Below, piece after piece: positions 48,431-57,262 of a stretch of 64,000 bases of DNA. Each line of letters opens with the position of its first letter. Position 1 is the first letter of the stretch. The notes below the pieces were generated by a model that was given only the letters and a program-made list of their open reading frames with translations, searched no databases and was not told where the DNA came from. The translations under genes and the position numbers were made by a program. Location: NCBI RefSeq assembly GCF_001485215.1, contig NZ_BBWW01000001.1:5332001-5396000 (forward strand). The letters are read 5' to 3'. The DNA comes from Leptolyngbya sp. NIES-2104. GTDB taxonomy: Bacteria; Cyanobacteriota; Cyanobacteriia; Leptolyngbyales; Leptolyngbyaceae.

Positions 48431-48460
48431 CCCCTGCTCTAACCACTGAGCTACTGAGCC
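48388..48460 (-). tRNA. tRNA-Met (anticodon CAT, elongator type), possibly chimeric
   Basis: The acceptor stem GGCTCAG/CTGAGCC and the D-arm are perfect, and the anticodon loop is CTCATAA. The 3' half, which comes from the attachment core, fits poorly: the anticodon stem GGGGA/GCCCA has two mismatches (27-43 and 31-39) and the T-stem GCAAG/CTCGC has an A-C pair. The 73-nt gene has no encoded CCA. It may still work, or element-derived sequence may have damaged it. Confidence 0.8.
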
Positions 48461-48517
48461 GTACGCATTTGATGATACCACAATCAAATGCACGAATAAA
48501 GCGATCGCATAAAAAAG

Positions 48518-48543
48518 AATGGAGAAGATAAATTACCTTCTCC
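48518..48543 (-). terminator. Terminator of the M23 peptidase gene
   Basis: GGAGAAG/CTTCTCC (48521-48543) forms a 7-bp stem, followed on the minus strand by ATTCTTTTTTA. It lies 19 bp after the stop at 48562. Confidence 0.8.
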
Positions 48544-48561
48544 ATGTCAAATCTCAGAACA

Positions 48562-50379
48562 CTAGCTGCGAGACTGAGGCAACATTGCCATCGGATTCAC
48601 AGCACCGCGACCCGGTAAATGCACCTCGAAGTGAGAGTGCGGTCCAGTACTAAATCCAGTGCTACCCATCTCCGCAATTTGCTGACCTTGGCGAACCTGC
48701 TGACCGACTCGAACCAAGACGCGGTTGTTGTGAGCATAGAGCGTCACACTTCCGTCCGCATGTTCAACTTCGACGAGGTTACCGTAACCGCCATCGTTCC
48801 AGCCTGCGGTGACCACTTTACCCGGAGCCGCAGCAACGATCGGAGTTCCGACTGGAGCCGCAATGTCGATACCTTTGTGCATCCGTCCCCAGCGCCAGCC
48901 ATAGGGGGAAGTCAGAACACCCTTCGCGGGCCAGACGTAGCCGTTGAAGCGCCGGTTTGGCATGTAAGAGTCAGGACGACCCAGTGAGGGCAGATTCGGT
49001 GAGACGGTTTTGCCGACTGGAGAACGTAGAATCGGTGCATACGATTCAGAACCCGCTGGAGCCGCTGCAACAACTTGAGTTTTTGGCTTCGGTGCATCTG
49101 CCAGCATCCGCTCTAGTCGAGTTTGACCCGCAGCAGTGGGTACAGTTCGGCTCTCAGTCCGCAATGTCGCAGCGGGAGTACTCGGTCTAAACTGCGGATT
49201 GACGCGACGCGAAGGAGTTTCAGCAGCCGAAACTTTCGGAGCCTCACGCAAGGTCGATCGAGAAGACTGATACCGTTCCCGCAGGCGCGATATTTCCGAT
49301 AACAGGGTGTTTACGTACTGATCATCGCTGCGACGAACCTCGACAGGTTGCGGTGCAGCAGAGCGGTTCCGAGATGGACTGAAAGCAAACTGACGGGCAT
49401 CGCCACCTACTGCTAGGGGAACATTCGGAGTGACTGGATTTTGAGTCGAAGCAAGGCTTGGAACCGTTGGCACTTGAATATCAGCCGCGACTGGGGCTTG
49501 AGATTCAGAAGGGGGCGCAGGTTGAGGAAGCGCTTGAGCGATTTTTTGTGGCACCTTGATGAACTGGTTCGCTTGCACCAAGTTCGGGTTACTCAACTGG
49601 TTCAGTTGAGCGAGTTGGCGTGCTGAAATGCCGTGTGCTTGAGCGATCGAGGAAAGGGTTTCACCCGGATTCACGCGATACGTCATCAGGTTTGACGCAT
49701 TCGACTGCGGCAGGGTTGCGACCTGCATGGGGGTCGATTGGGATTTTGCAGACTCCTCAGACTTCAACTCCGCCAAGCTTTGCTTCAATCGATCGCGATT
49801 CTGTCTCAATCCTTCGATCGCGGATTGTTTCCGCTTAACGGCCACCGAAGGAGCACTCTCTGCCTTGCTGACTTGCGGCGGAATCACGGGAACCGCTTTG
49901 AGATCAGGCAGGGATTGAATCGTCGTTCCAGCGATTTTGGCTTGATTGGTCGCGGGCACTTGCAGGACTTGTCCAACCGAGAGAACGGCAGTGGTCTGCA
50001 AGCTGTTCAAATTCGCCAACTTTGCGGCATCGATGCCGTAAAGCTCTGCGATTTTCCAAAGGGTTTGACCTTCTTGCACCGTATGGCTGACGGTTGGGAC
50101 GGTTGCAGTAGGTTCGGAAACCTTGAGCGCATCTGCTGGAGTAGCCGTGTTCGGTGTCAGGTCGGATGTCGCGGGTTCAGCGGGGGTGGCGGCTTCCGCT
50201 TGCTGAGGAGCGGCTAAACCATAGGCACCGACTGAAAATGCGAGTCCAAGCATGGCAGCAGAGGTGCGAACGGTTCGGTTTGCCTCTGGAGTAAACTGCC
50301 GGGGGTGCTCCTCCGCACTCTCGGATTCGAGTACGCTATAAGGAACAGAATTTGGGTCTTGCGGAACTGCTCGTTTCAA
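48562..50379 (-). CDS. LysM-M23 peptidoglycan endopeptidase (NlpD/EnvC-like)
   Basis: The 605-residue protein starts at TTG 50379, supported by AGGAGG seven bases upstream. A hydrophobic segment near residue 45 (AAMLGLAFSVGAYGLAAPQ, ending AEA) acts as signal or anchor. Two LysM domains bind peptidoglycan (HTVQEGQTLWKIAELYGIDA near 100 and YRVNPGETLSSIAQAHGISA near 233). After a Pro/Ala-rich linker comes an M23 domain: HKGIDIAAPVGTPIVAAAPG and GPHSHFEVH give the zinc-binding H-x3-D and H-x-H. M23 enzymes cut or activate cutting of cross-bridges at division. It is the first chromosomal gene right of the tRNA-Met. Confidence 0.9.
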   Translation of the reverse strand: MKRAVPQDPNSVPYSVLESESAEEHPRQFTPEANRTVRTSAAMLGLAFSVGAYGLAAPQQAEAATPAEPATSDLTPNTATPADALKVSEPTATVPTVSHTVQEGQTLWKIAELYGIDAAKLANLNSLQTTAVLSVGQVLQVPATNQAKIAGTTIQSLPDLKAVPVIPPQVSKAESAPSVAVKRKQSAIEGLRQNRDRLKQSLAELKSEESAKSQSTPMQVATLPQSNASNLMTYRVNPGETLSSIAQAHGISARQLAQLNQLSNPNLVQANQFIKVPQKIAQALPQPAPPSESQAPVAADIQVPTVPSLASTQNPVTPNVPLAVGGDARQFAFSPSRNRSAAPQPVEVRRSDDQYVNTLLSEISRLRERYQSSRSTLREAPKVSAAETPSRRVNPQFRPSTPAATLRTESRTVPTAAGQTRLERMLADAPKPKTQVVAAAPAGSESYAPILRSPVGKTVSPNLPSLGRPDSYMPNRRFNGYVWPAKGVLTSPYGWRWGRMHKGIDIAAPVGTPIVAAAPGKVVTAGWNDGGYGNLVEVEHADGSVTLYAHNNRVLVRVGQQVRQGQQIAEMGSTGFSTGPHSHFEVHLPGRGAVNPMAMLPQSRS

Positions 50380-51166
50380 AAAAACGACCTCCTAAAGTGT
50401 GCAGCATTTAACTGTCATCGAGTCCGAAACTTGGTGCCAGTCACTCGATTAAGTTTTTATCAGACAATCTAACTAGAGTCAGCGGTGATCCCCAAGCAAG
50501 ACTACCCTACTTTCCGGTTTTTGGGAAATTTTGCTCAGTGGCTCTACTCGAAAGAATCGATAGCAGATTGTCTGAGCGACTGTCAACTCGTGAAGATGGC
50601 TTTGAGTGGCTGAATGGCAATCGTCACAAGGGCGAACAGAGTTTTGAAAATTCTGAACGATCGAGGGACTTAGAAAGCGATTCGGTGTGCTCATGTGCGA
50701 CTCAACGAGTGGGACTGGGTAATCCTTTGTGAATTGATCCGACTGAAATCTTTTAGAACAAATTCGAGATTTTAGTCAAGTCGTTTCTTGTCCGTATTTG
50801 ATGACAAGAAGTTAATGTAAACCATATCATCGCTCAACCGTAATTTCATGCAGGCGAATTTGATTTATTTTTCTTAGCGCTTTTATAGGGATTGCTGAGA
50901 GTCCTGACTAGCAAAGAGTTGAACCCCTGAATAAAGGGTCGATCGATTAAATTGAATTGATAGAAAAACCGCAGAATTACGGGCGCGAAGGATGAAATTT
51001 TCGATATGGATTTCTTATCTAAAAATCGCGATTTCGTGTTCCAAATCACTAATTTTTCAGGATGGATTTGCATTTTCTTGCTCAATCGAAAAGTGCGATC
51101 GCGCGTTGAATGGCGGAATTTTGCAGTCGATCGCGCGTTGATTTTCACGTATCTATATATAGATAT
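50380..51166. promoter_or_regulatory. 787-bp gap: long leader of the M23 gene and structured DNA
   Basis: The part next to the M23 gene can form a hairpin on the minus strand (ATCGAGT/ACTCGAT, about 50430-50455) and contains the AGGAGG site. I looked for the c-di-AMP (ydaO) riboswitch, known upstream of such peptidases, and did not find its conserved core. Farther right are two copies of GATCGCGCGTTGA (about 51098 and 51130) and an AT-rich 16-bp palindrome TATCTATATATAGATA near 51150. A 100-codon frame at 50846-51148 does not look coding. Confidence 0.4.
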
Positions 51167-51628
51167 CTAGCTGAGATATCCGAGTTGGCGACGGGCTTCA
51201 AATAGTCCAAGTGCGGCACTGACGGAAAGGTTGTAGCCTCGCACTTTGGGCTGATGGATAGGAATGTACGCAAGGACGGGGCAGATTTGCATCACGTCTT
51301 CTGGGAGTCCGTTGGTTTCGCTGCCGAATAAGAGCCAGTCGGAGTCTTGATATTCGATCTGGGTGAAATTTTGTGTGGCTTTGGCGCTGAAGCCGATCCA
51401 GCGCCCGCCTTGGGATTCGGAGTAGGTGCGAAAATCGTCGATCGAGTCGTGGATTTTGAGCGGGACGAATTCCCAGTAGTCGAGACCTGCACGTTTGAGG
51501 TAGCGATCGCTGATTTCAAAGCCGAGGGGTGCGACCAGATGGAGTTCGGTCTGAGTCGCGGCGCAAGTCCGGGCGATATTTCCGGTATTGGGAGGAATTT
51601 GAGGATGAACAAGAACGACTTTAGGCAT
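51167..51628 (-). CDS. trmL: tRNA (cytidine/uridine-34-2'-O)-methyltransferase TrmL
   Basis: TrmL is a SPOUT (knotted) methyltransferase that adds a 2'-O-methyl group to the wobble base of tRNA-Leu using S-adenosylmethionine. The protein begins MPKVVLVHPQIPPNTGNIAR, the standard family start, so ATG 51628 is preferred over an upstream start at 51664. Residues WLLFGSETNGLP and PKVRGYNLSVSAALGLFEAR form the knot that binds the cofactor. At 153 residues it has the usual length. It stands alone on the minus strand. Confidence 0.9.
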   Translation of the reverse strand: MPKVVLVHPQIPPNTGNIARTCAATQTELHLVAPLGFEISDRYLKRAGLDYWEFVPLKIHDSIDDFRTYSESQGGRWIGFSAKATQNFTQIEYQDSDWLLFGSETNGLPEDVMQICPVLAYIPIHQPKVRGYNLSVSAALGLFEARRQLGYLS

Positions 51629-52075
51629 GAAGTAAATCGGAGAGTGAGGAAGGCGGAACATCACTTTAGGGGAAAATTTGCGTATTGCTGCTTATATACA
51701 ATTTCTTAATGATCAAAAGGGCAAGATGAAGCATTAGATATTCTAATTACATCCGAACATCTATCGAAAGGTGGGTGAAAACTTATGTTTTGTCATCGGT
51801 TCTTTATTTTTCTGGGGTTTAATCTGTCTGAGGTCGCAAGTTAGGTCAGACAAATGACGGAAAAAGTCTAGACAAATTGCGGAGTGAAGAAGTTTGATGA
51901 ATTTTGTCGTGAATTAAATTGGGGAGGAGGCGCGATCGATCGTGTTTTGTGATAGGAAATACCATTTGGTGCCGTCCATTTTCGCGATGGGAAGACGGCG
52001 ATTCCTGTTGAATTCATGTGTGATGTAGGTGTGATCGCGTTTATCGGTCAGATGAAGCGGTGTAAATCGGACACG
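51629..52075. other. 447-bp gap with no recognised gene
   Basis: The stretch lies between divergent-side regions of trmL and the TPR gene. It is AT-rich near 51680-51760. A short direct repeat GTCAGACAAAT/GTCTAGACAAAT-like pair lies near 51850-51875. No gene, tRNA or strong terminator is seen; it should contain the trmL promoter. Confidence 0.5.
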
Positions 52076-52117
52076 AAAAAACCAGGAACACAGAATTTAT
52101 TCTGCTGATTCCTGGTT
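52076..52117 (-). terminator. Terminator of the TPR gene
   Basis: AACCAGGAA (52080-52088) and TTCCTGGTT (52109-52117) pair, with a further inner stem CAGAAT/ATTCTG, and the minus strand continues with TTTTTT-type T-run at 52080-52076. It lies 23 bp after the stop at 52140. Confidence 0.85.
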
Positions 52118-52139
52118 GTCTGAATATCAATTGGAAAAA

Positions 52140-53051
52140 TTAATTTTTTTGAACAGGTGCGGGAGATGCCTGTGAACTTGGAGCAGGACTCGTGGGAGTC
52201 ACTCCAGCGGGCGGAGTTGTGGGGCTAGTCGTTCCACCTTGTGCCGCAGGTTGATCAGTGCTTAAGCGAGTAATTTGATCCTTAAATTGAGCGGGAGCCA
52301 GAGAAATCGCCTTATCAAAGAGCGGTTTCGCTTCATCTTTCTTGCCTTGCTCTTTAAGAACCAGCGCTTTGTAAAGAACGGGCTGGAAGTCATTCGCATT
52401 CGAGTTCGCGGCATCATCGAACGCGACTAATGCGTCGTCGTATCGTTTCTGAGACGCGAAGACTTTACCTAATAGAACTTGTACAGCGGTGACATCGACG
52501 CTATTCGGTTGCGATTTGTTCGCGGTTGGGGCTTGCTTAATCGTGTCTTGTAGAAGTCCGATCGCGGCTTCCGGTCGCTGCTGTTTGATTAATAAGTCAG
52601 ATAATCCAGCCAATGCACTCACATCACCCGGCTTGGATTGAAGAATCGATCGATAAGCCTGTGCTGCTCCTTCGGGATCGTTCAACTGCTGTTTTGCTTG
52701 CGCGAGTAGAACGCCGTATTCGGTCTGATTTGGGTTCAGTTTGGCTAATTTCTCTAGCGGGTCGATCACTCCTTTTACATCACCAAGCTGTAATCTTGCT
52801 TCGAGCAGTCCCCGAAGTGCGGTAGGGTTTTCGGGTTCGCGTTTGAGGACTTCTTCGTACCCTCTAGCGCGGGCTTCAACATCTGCCTTCTGAGGAGTCG
52901 CAGCTTCAGAGGGACTCGGACTCGGTTTGTTCGCTTGGGGATTGGTGAAGGCTGAGGTAATCAGTGGAAGCATCGTGACACCGAGTAAGCCGACAGTTGC
53001 CACGATCAGGACAATATTTAGCAGCCAACGATTCTTCCGGATGTCGCTCAC
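52140..53051 (-). CDS. Membrane-anchored tetratricopeptide repeat protein
   Basis: The 303-residue protein has an N-terminal transmembrane helix (WLLNIVLIVATVGLLGVTML), then about five TPR units between residues 55 and 250 (ARGYEEVLKREPENPTALRG, AAQAYRSILQSKPGDVSALA, YDDALVAFDDAANSNANDFQ), and a disordered Pro/Ser/Thr/Gln-rich tail. TPR arrays hold protein complexes together. Proteins of this layout are common in cyanobacteria, with no agreed function. The gene has its own terminator. Confidence 0.8.
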   Translation of the reverse strand: MSDIRKNRWLLNIVLIVATVGLLGVTMLPLITSAFTNPQANKPSPSPSEAATPQKADVEARARGYEEVLKREPENPTALRGLLEARLQLGDVKGVIDPLEKLAKLNPNQTEYGVLLAQAKQQLNDPEGAAQAYRSILQSKPGDVSALAGLSDLLIKQQRPEAAIGLLQDTIKQAPTANKSQPNSVDVTAVQVLLGKVFASQKRYDDALVAFDDAANSNANDFQPVLYKALVLKEQGKKDEAKPLFDKAISLAPAQFKDQITRLSTDQPAAQGGTTSPTTPPAGVTPTSPAPSSQASPAPVQKN

Positions 53052-53210
53052 AGGATTACCTCACAAGTTTTCGCAGAGTGGATTAGCTAAGACGGAGTTA
53101 GCAGATTCAACGATAGCGCAAAGTTGTGAAAAAGGAGCAGGGAAAAGAGGGTGGGGAGTGGGGCTTTACTTGACTCCCTACCCCTTACTCCCCACTCTTG
53201 ATTTTTCTGA

Positions 53211-53516
53211 TTAGGCTTGAGCAGTTTGACGCGGAACTGCTGGGCTGGGCATCGATCGAGATTCTTTGGCTGAATCGACTTCGGTGATTTCGATGTGATT
53301 TAACAGCGTGGTGACGAAGGCGAAGAGCAGGAAAGGAAGCGATAAGACCAGGATCAATCCAACTGTTGCGAGTGCGTAGACGGGACGACTTGCACCCATC
53401 ATTGCCATTGCAGCGGCAAGCGAGATAAAAATCACGATGAGCCAGACGATGATCTGACCATAAATATCGCCGAATGAAAGCGTACAAGTTAAGCGATACC
53501 GTTGCATATTATTCAT
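53211..53516 (-). CDS. Conserved two-helix membrane protein
   Basis: The 101-residue product has two transmembrane helices (GQIIVWLIVIFISLAAAMAM and YALATVGLILVLSLPFLLFA) with a soluble C-terminal tail (HIEITEVDSAKESRSMPSPA). I recognise the pattern as a small cyanobacterial membrane protein without a known role. It is divergent from pyrR with about 230 bp between starts. Confidence 0.65.
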   Translation of the reverse strand: MNNMQRYRLTCTLSFGDIYGQIIVWLIVIFISLAAAMAMMGASRPVYALATVGLILVLSLPFLLFAFVTTLLNHIEITEVDSAKESRSMPSPAVPRQTAQA

Positions 53517-53749
53517 GGTTTCTCAACGTAAAACGATTTAAGCAGTTCTCTAAACCTAGCGTTAACTTTTGGTGCAAGTTGATTTCTTCCAATTTTCGCA
53601 ACCTTTTTTAATTTTCTTTTACGGTTAGTAATACCTTGTAGTGAGTGGGGAACGTGATCAACCCGGAGATCTGGATAAATACAAAATTGACGCAGGTGGA
53701 CCAATTTTCCTTGTACGCTACAGGGTGTATCTGTTTGGACGATCGCACG

Positions 53750-54286
53750 ATGCCGCAAGAACGAATTGAGATCTTATCTGCTGAGGAAGTCCGTCGAACG
53801 GTCAATCGACTGGCTTCGCAAATTGTCGAGCGATCGGGAGATTTATCAAAATTAGTTTTGCTCGGAATCTACACGAGAGGCGTTCCATTGGCGAAGACGA
53901 TTTGCGATCAGATTCAGGTTTTGGAAAATGTTGTGATTCCGTTGGGTGCGATCGACATTACGTTTTACCGCGACGATTTAGATACGATCGGGGTTCGAAC
54001 TCCTGCTAAAACAGAGATCTCATTTGATCTAACTGGAAAAACGGTGGTCTTGATCGATGATGTCATTTATAAAGGGCGAACGATTCGAGCGGCGTTGGAT
54101 GCGGTGAATGATTATGGGCGACCGGAAGTGATTCGATTGGCAGTGTTAATCGATCGAGGACATCGTGAAGTGCCGATTCATCCAGACTATATTGGAAAAC
54201 AGCTTCCGACCGCTAAAGAGGAGATGATCAAGGTGTATCTCCAAGAAACCGACGGGCGGGATGGGGTCGAACTTGTGAAAGGATAG
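53750..54286 (+). CDS. pyrR: Bifunctional pyr operon regulator / uracil phosphoribosyltransferase PyrR
   Basis: PyrR is a phosphoribosyltransferase-fold protein that makes UMP from uracil and PRPP and, in many bacteria, binds pyr mRNA. The start is ATG 53750 ([20 protein letters not shown]); the longer frame from 53645 is non-coding in character. The PRPP loop is [20 protein letters not shown], and [14 protein letters not shown] and LVDRG-like [20 protein letters not shown] complete the family pattern. At 178 residues it has normal length. It lies 24 bp before fni on the same strand, so the two may be cotranscribed. Confidence 0.92.
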   Translation: MPQERIEILSAEEVRRTVNRLASQIVERSGDLSKLVLLGIYTRGVPLAKTICDQIQVLENVVIPLGAIDITFYRDDLDTIGVRTPAKTEISFDLTGKTVVLIDDVIYKGRTIRAALDAVNDYGRPEVIRLAVLIDRGHREVPIHPDYIGKQLPTAKEEMIKVYLQETDGRDGVELVKG

Positions 54287-54310
54287 GAAAACGGGAATCG
54301 AAATACTTTT

Positions 54311-55345
54311 ATGAGTGGAGCAATGGAAACTCAGAATCGTAAAGCCGATCATCTGAGAGTGTGTCTGGAAGACGATGTGCAATGTCGAGAGACGACAACG
54401 GGACTCGAAAATTATTACTTTACGCATTGCTGTTTACCGGAACTCGATCGAGCAGAAATTAACATTCAAACCACTTTTCTGAATAAGCTACTGAGCGCAC
54501 CAATTCTGATTTCTTCGATGACGGGCGGGACAGAGTTAGCGAAAACGATTAACTATCGACTCGCTGCGATCGCACAAGAATATCAGTTAGCGATGGGAGT
54601 CGGCTCGCAGCGAGTCGCGATCGAGAATCCGGAGGTTTCGGATTCATTTCGGTTAAGAGCGATCGCGCCCGATGCTTTATTGTTTGCAAATTTGGGAGCC
54701 GTTCAACTTAATTACACCTACGGAATTGAGCAATGCTTGAAAGCGGTGGATTTGCTCGAAGCGGATGCGTTAATTTTGCATCTTAATCCGTTGCAGGAAG
54801 CCGTACAAACTCGCGGAGATACGGATTTTCGAGGATTGCTCGATAAGATCGCGGTTCTGTGTGACAAGTTGCCTGTTCCGGTGATTGCGAAAGAAGTGGG
54901 AAATGGCATCTCGAAACCGATGGCGGAGAAATTGATTGCGGCGGGGATTAGCGCGATCGATGTGGCGGGCGCGGGCGGCACTTCCTGGGCAAAAGTCGAA
55001 AGTGGTCGCGCTCAAGATCCGAAACAGCGTCGATTAGGTTTGACGTTTGCAGATTGGGGAATTCCGACAGCGGATTGCATTACGCAGATTCGGCATTTGT
55101 CGGCAACGATTCCGCTGATTGCGTCGGGTGGATTGCGAAACGGATTAGATGTCGCGAAAACGATCGCGCTCGGTGCAGATTTAGCAGGGTTGGCGTTGCC
55201 GTTTTTGCAGGCGGCGAACGAATCCGAGGAAGCGCTGCATTTGTTAGTGGATATTTTGAAGGCGGAAATTACAACGGTTTTGTTTTGTACCGGGACAAAG
55301 GATTTAGGGGAATTGCGGCGATCGGGAGTGCTACAACGGCGGTAG
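54311..55345 (+). CDS. fni: Type 2 isopentenyl-diphosphate delta-isomerase
   Basis: This FMN- and NADPH-dependent enzyme interconverts IPP and DMAPP, feeding carotenoid, chlorophyll phytol and hopanoid synthesis. The TIM-barrel motifs are visible: [15 protein letters not shown] at the start, [41 protein letters not shown] and [20 protein letters not shown]. At 344 residues it is full length. ATG 54311 or the ATG four codons later could be the start. The hopanoid genes 2-6 kb downstream use the same precursor. Confidence 0.93.
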   Translation: MSGAMETQNRKADHLRVCLEDDVQCRETTTGLENYYFTHCCLPELDRAEINIQTTFLNKLLSAPILISSMTGGTELAKTINYRLAAIAQEYQLAMGVGSQRVAIENPEVSDSFRLRAIAPDALLFANLGAVQLNYTYGIEQCLKAVDLLEADALILHLNPLQEAVQTRGDTDFRGLLDKIAVLCDKLPVPVIAKEVGNGISKPMAEKLIAAGISAIDVAGAGGTSWAKVESGRAQDPKQRRLGLTFADWGIPTADCITQIRHLSATIPLIASGGLRNGLDVAKTIALGADLAGLALPFLQAANESEEALHLLVDILKAEITTVLFCTGTKDLGELRRSGVLQRR

Positions 55346-55346
55346 T

Positions 55347-56540
55347 TCATTGAATGAAAATCGATCGCAAAATCAAAAACACAATTCCGCTGAAAATCGC
55401 CGATATCGGAATCGTCACTAACCACGTCAACACAATTGCTCGAATCGTTTCCATCCGAACCGATTTCAATCCCTGCACCAATCCCACACCAACAACGCCG
55501 CCCACCAGCGCGTGAGAAGTCGAAACAGGCAACCCATATCGAGATGCAATCAAGATCGTCGTAGCAGTTGCCAATTCTGCACACAGTCCGCCGCTGGGTT
55601 GCAATGAGATAATCCCTTCCCCGATCGTAGAAATCACCTTTCCACCCAAAACCGCCAATCCTGCCACAATTCCCGTCCCACCTAAAACCAATATCCAAAT
55701 CGGAATTTCAAAATCTTGAACTGTTCCCGATCGCAAAACAGAGACGATCGCAGCAAATGGAGCGATCGCATTCCCCACATCATTCGAGCCATGAGCAAAC
55801 GCAACAAAACACGCACTCACAACCTGAAATTTAGCGATCGTAGATTCTACCGTTTGTAAATTTTGAAACGCTGAAATCGATAAAGTACTGATTGCAACGA
55901 CACCTAGAATCAGAGAAATATTTTGAATCGATAGATGAATCGCGCTTTGAATTGATTCTGCGATCGTTGGAAAAACAATGACACCAAAGATTCCAATCAG
56001 AACTGCACTAATCCAAGGAATCCATTGCTGTAAACGTGCGATCGCATTCGGTTGATCCAAAATGAAACGCTTAATTGTGCTATAAAACATCGCTGCAATT
56101 AGACCGCTCACGAATGGCGTAACAATCCAAGTGATTGAAATAAGTTCGATCGCATTCCAATTCACCGCATCGAGTCCAAACGCCAGCGAACCCACTCCCG
56201 CGATCGCGCCCACAGTCGCATGAGATGACGAAACCGGAAATCCAAACAAAGTCGCCACATTCAGCCAGATTCCCGCTGCAACGAGCACTGAAATCATGCC
56301 AATAATTAACATCTGCGGCGTGAATTGAGCCGGATCGAGAATCCCTGTAATCAGCGTCTCGGAGACGTTACGACCAAACAAAACGGCTCCAGTAAACTCT
56401 AGAATTCCGGCAATAATTAGGGCTTGTTTTAGCGTGACCGCTTTCGAGCCAACTGAAGTTCCCATCGAATTCGCGACATCATTTGCGCCTAAATTCCAGG
56501 CTAAATAGAACGCTAGTAAGCTCGATAAAATCAGAATCAT
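55347..56540 (-). CDS. PiT-family inorganic phosphate transporter
   Basis: The 397-residue membrane protein has about ten helices in two halves. Each half carries the PiT signature: NLGANDVANSMGTSVGSKAV near residue 17 and AHGSNDVGNAIAPFAAIVSV near 235. PiT carriers import metal-phosphate with protons or sodium at low affinity. The gene overlaps the following nucleosidase-like gene start by 4 bp (that gene lies upstream on the same strand), so the two are cotranscribed. It is convergent with fni, whose stop lies 1 bp away. Confidence 0.9.
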   Translation of the reverse strand: MILILSSLLAFYLAWNLGANDVANSMGTSVGSKAVTLKQALIIAGILEFTGAVLFGRNVSETLITGILDPAQFTPQMLIIGMISVLVAAGIWLNVATLFGFPVSSSHATVGAIAGVGSLAFGLDAVNWNAIELISITWIVTPFVSGLIAAMFYSTIKRFILDQPNAIARLQQWIPWISAVLIGIFGVIVFPTIAESIQSAIHLSIQNISLILGVVAISTLSISAFQNLQTVESTIAKFQVVSACFVAFAHGSNDVGNAIAPFAAIVSVLRSGTVQDFEIPIWILVLGGTGIVAGLAVLGGKVISTIGEGIISLQPSGGLCAELATATTILIASRYGLPVSTSHALVGGVVGVGLVQGLKSVRMETIRAIVLTWLVTIPISAIFSGIVFLILRSIFIQ

Positions 56541-57163
56541 CGTGAAAGCTCCGAAGCCAATTCACGTAATTTTCGTAATCCAGACAGCGATCCTCGAATT
56601 AATCGGCTTGCCGCGATCGGTCTTTTCATCATGGCGATCGCCATCGGAATCGCCTGAATTTTGCCATCTGAATTAATCACGGTGCTGAGATCCGGTAAAT
56701 CGCCGCTCAGATCATCGCTGACGACTCGAAGCATTGCCACCGATCGCTGTTCCAAAATCGCGAATCCCTCCATATCGACCACAGCTGCTTTGTAGAATTC
56801 GCCCAAACTGCGTTTCTCAGTCACCGAACAAATCACGCGATCGCTCATTAATCCCAGCACTGGAGAAACCTGAAACTGATTTTGTAGTCGATTTGTTAAA
56901 GCGCGATCGCATTCCTGCACCTGTCCAGACAAATTGACACAGGCGTGATAAAGCGCGATCGTGCCGATTTCAAACTGAGGCGATAAACTGCCACATAGAC
57001 CCATCACCAAAACATCCGATGCTTCAGAACAGCGATCGAGATCTCTTATAGCGGCTGCCCCTGCTGGAATGGCTATCACTTCTGGTGGATTTTTCTGAGC
57101 GCGAACCCCTTGAGAGACCGCTTGATATTCTGCACCTTGAGGAACGAGAATGACGGAAACCAT
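56537..57163 (-). CDS. Phosphorylase-superfamily nucleosidase, hopanoid HpnG-like
   Basis: The 208-residue protein has the nucleoside phosphorylase fold: LVMGLCGSLSPQFEIGTIAL for the phosphate/ribose region and AAVVDMEGFAILEQ, the conserved MEG site that contacts ribose. HpnG removes adenine from adenosylhopane. The assignment rests on this fold, the short length and the divergent neighbours HpnA and HpnH; an MTA/SAH nucleosidase role cannot be ruled out. The start is ATG 57163. It shares a roughly 100-bp promoter region with the RND gene. Confidence 0.75.
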   Translation of the reverse strand: MVSVILVPQGAEYQAVSQGVRAQKNPPEVIAIPAGAAAIRDLDRCSEASDVLVMGLCGSLSPQFEIGTIALYHACVNLSGQVQECDRALTNRLQNQFQVSPVLGLMSDRVICSVTEKRSLGEFYKAAVVDMEGFAILEQRSVAMLRVVSDDLSGDLPDLSTVINSDGKIQAIPMAIAMMKRPIAASRLIRGSLSGLRKLRELASELSR

Positions 57164-57262
57164 CAAAAAAATAAAGTTTTACAACAAAATCTCGCGGTAA
57201 AACGGAGACACTTTCGATCATCTCAAATTCTTGTCGCTAGTTTACTTTTAGGTTTGATTTCT

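Noticed and set aside
50380-50560. Possible c-di-AMP (ydaO/yuaA) riboswitch upstream of the M23/LysM peptidase gene
   Set aside because: This class often controls such genes, but the conserved core segments of the aptamer could not be found; only one ordinary hairpin is present.
50846-51148. 100-codon minus-strand ORF
   Set aside because: The product is lysine-, arginine- and serine-rich without domain structure, lacks a ribosome binding site and lies in AT-rich intergenic DNA.
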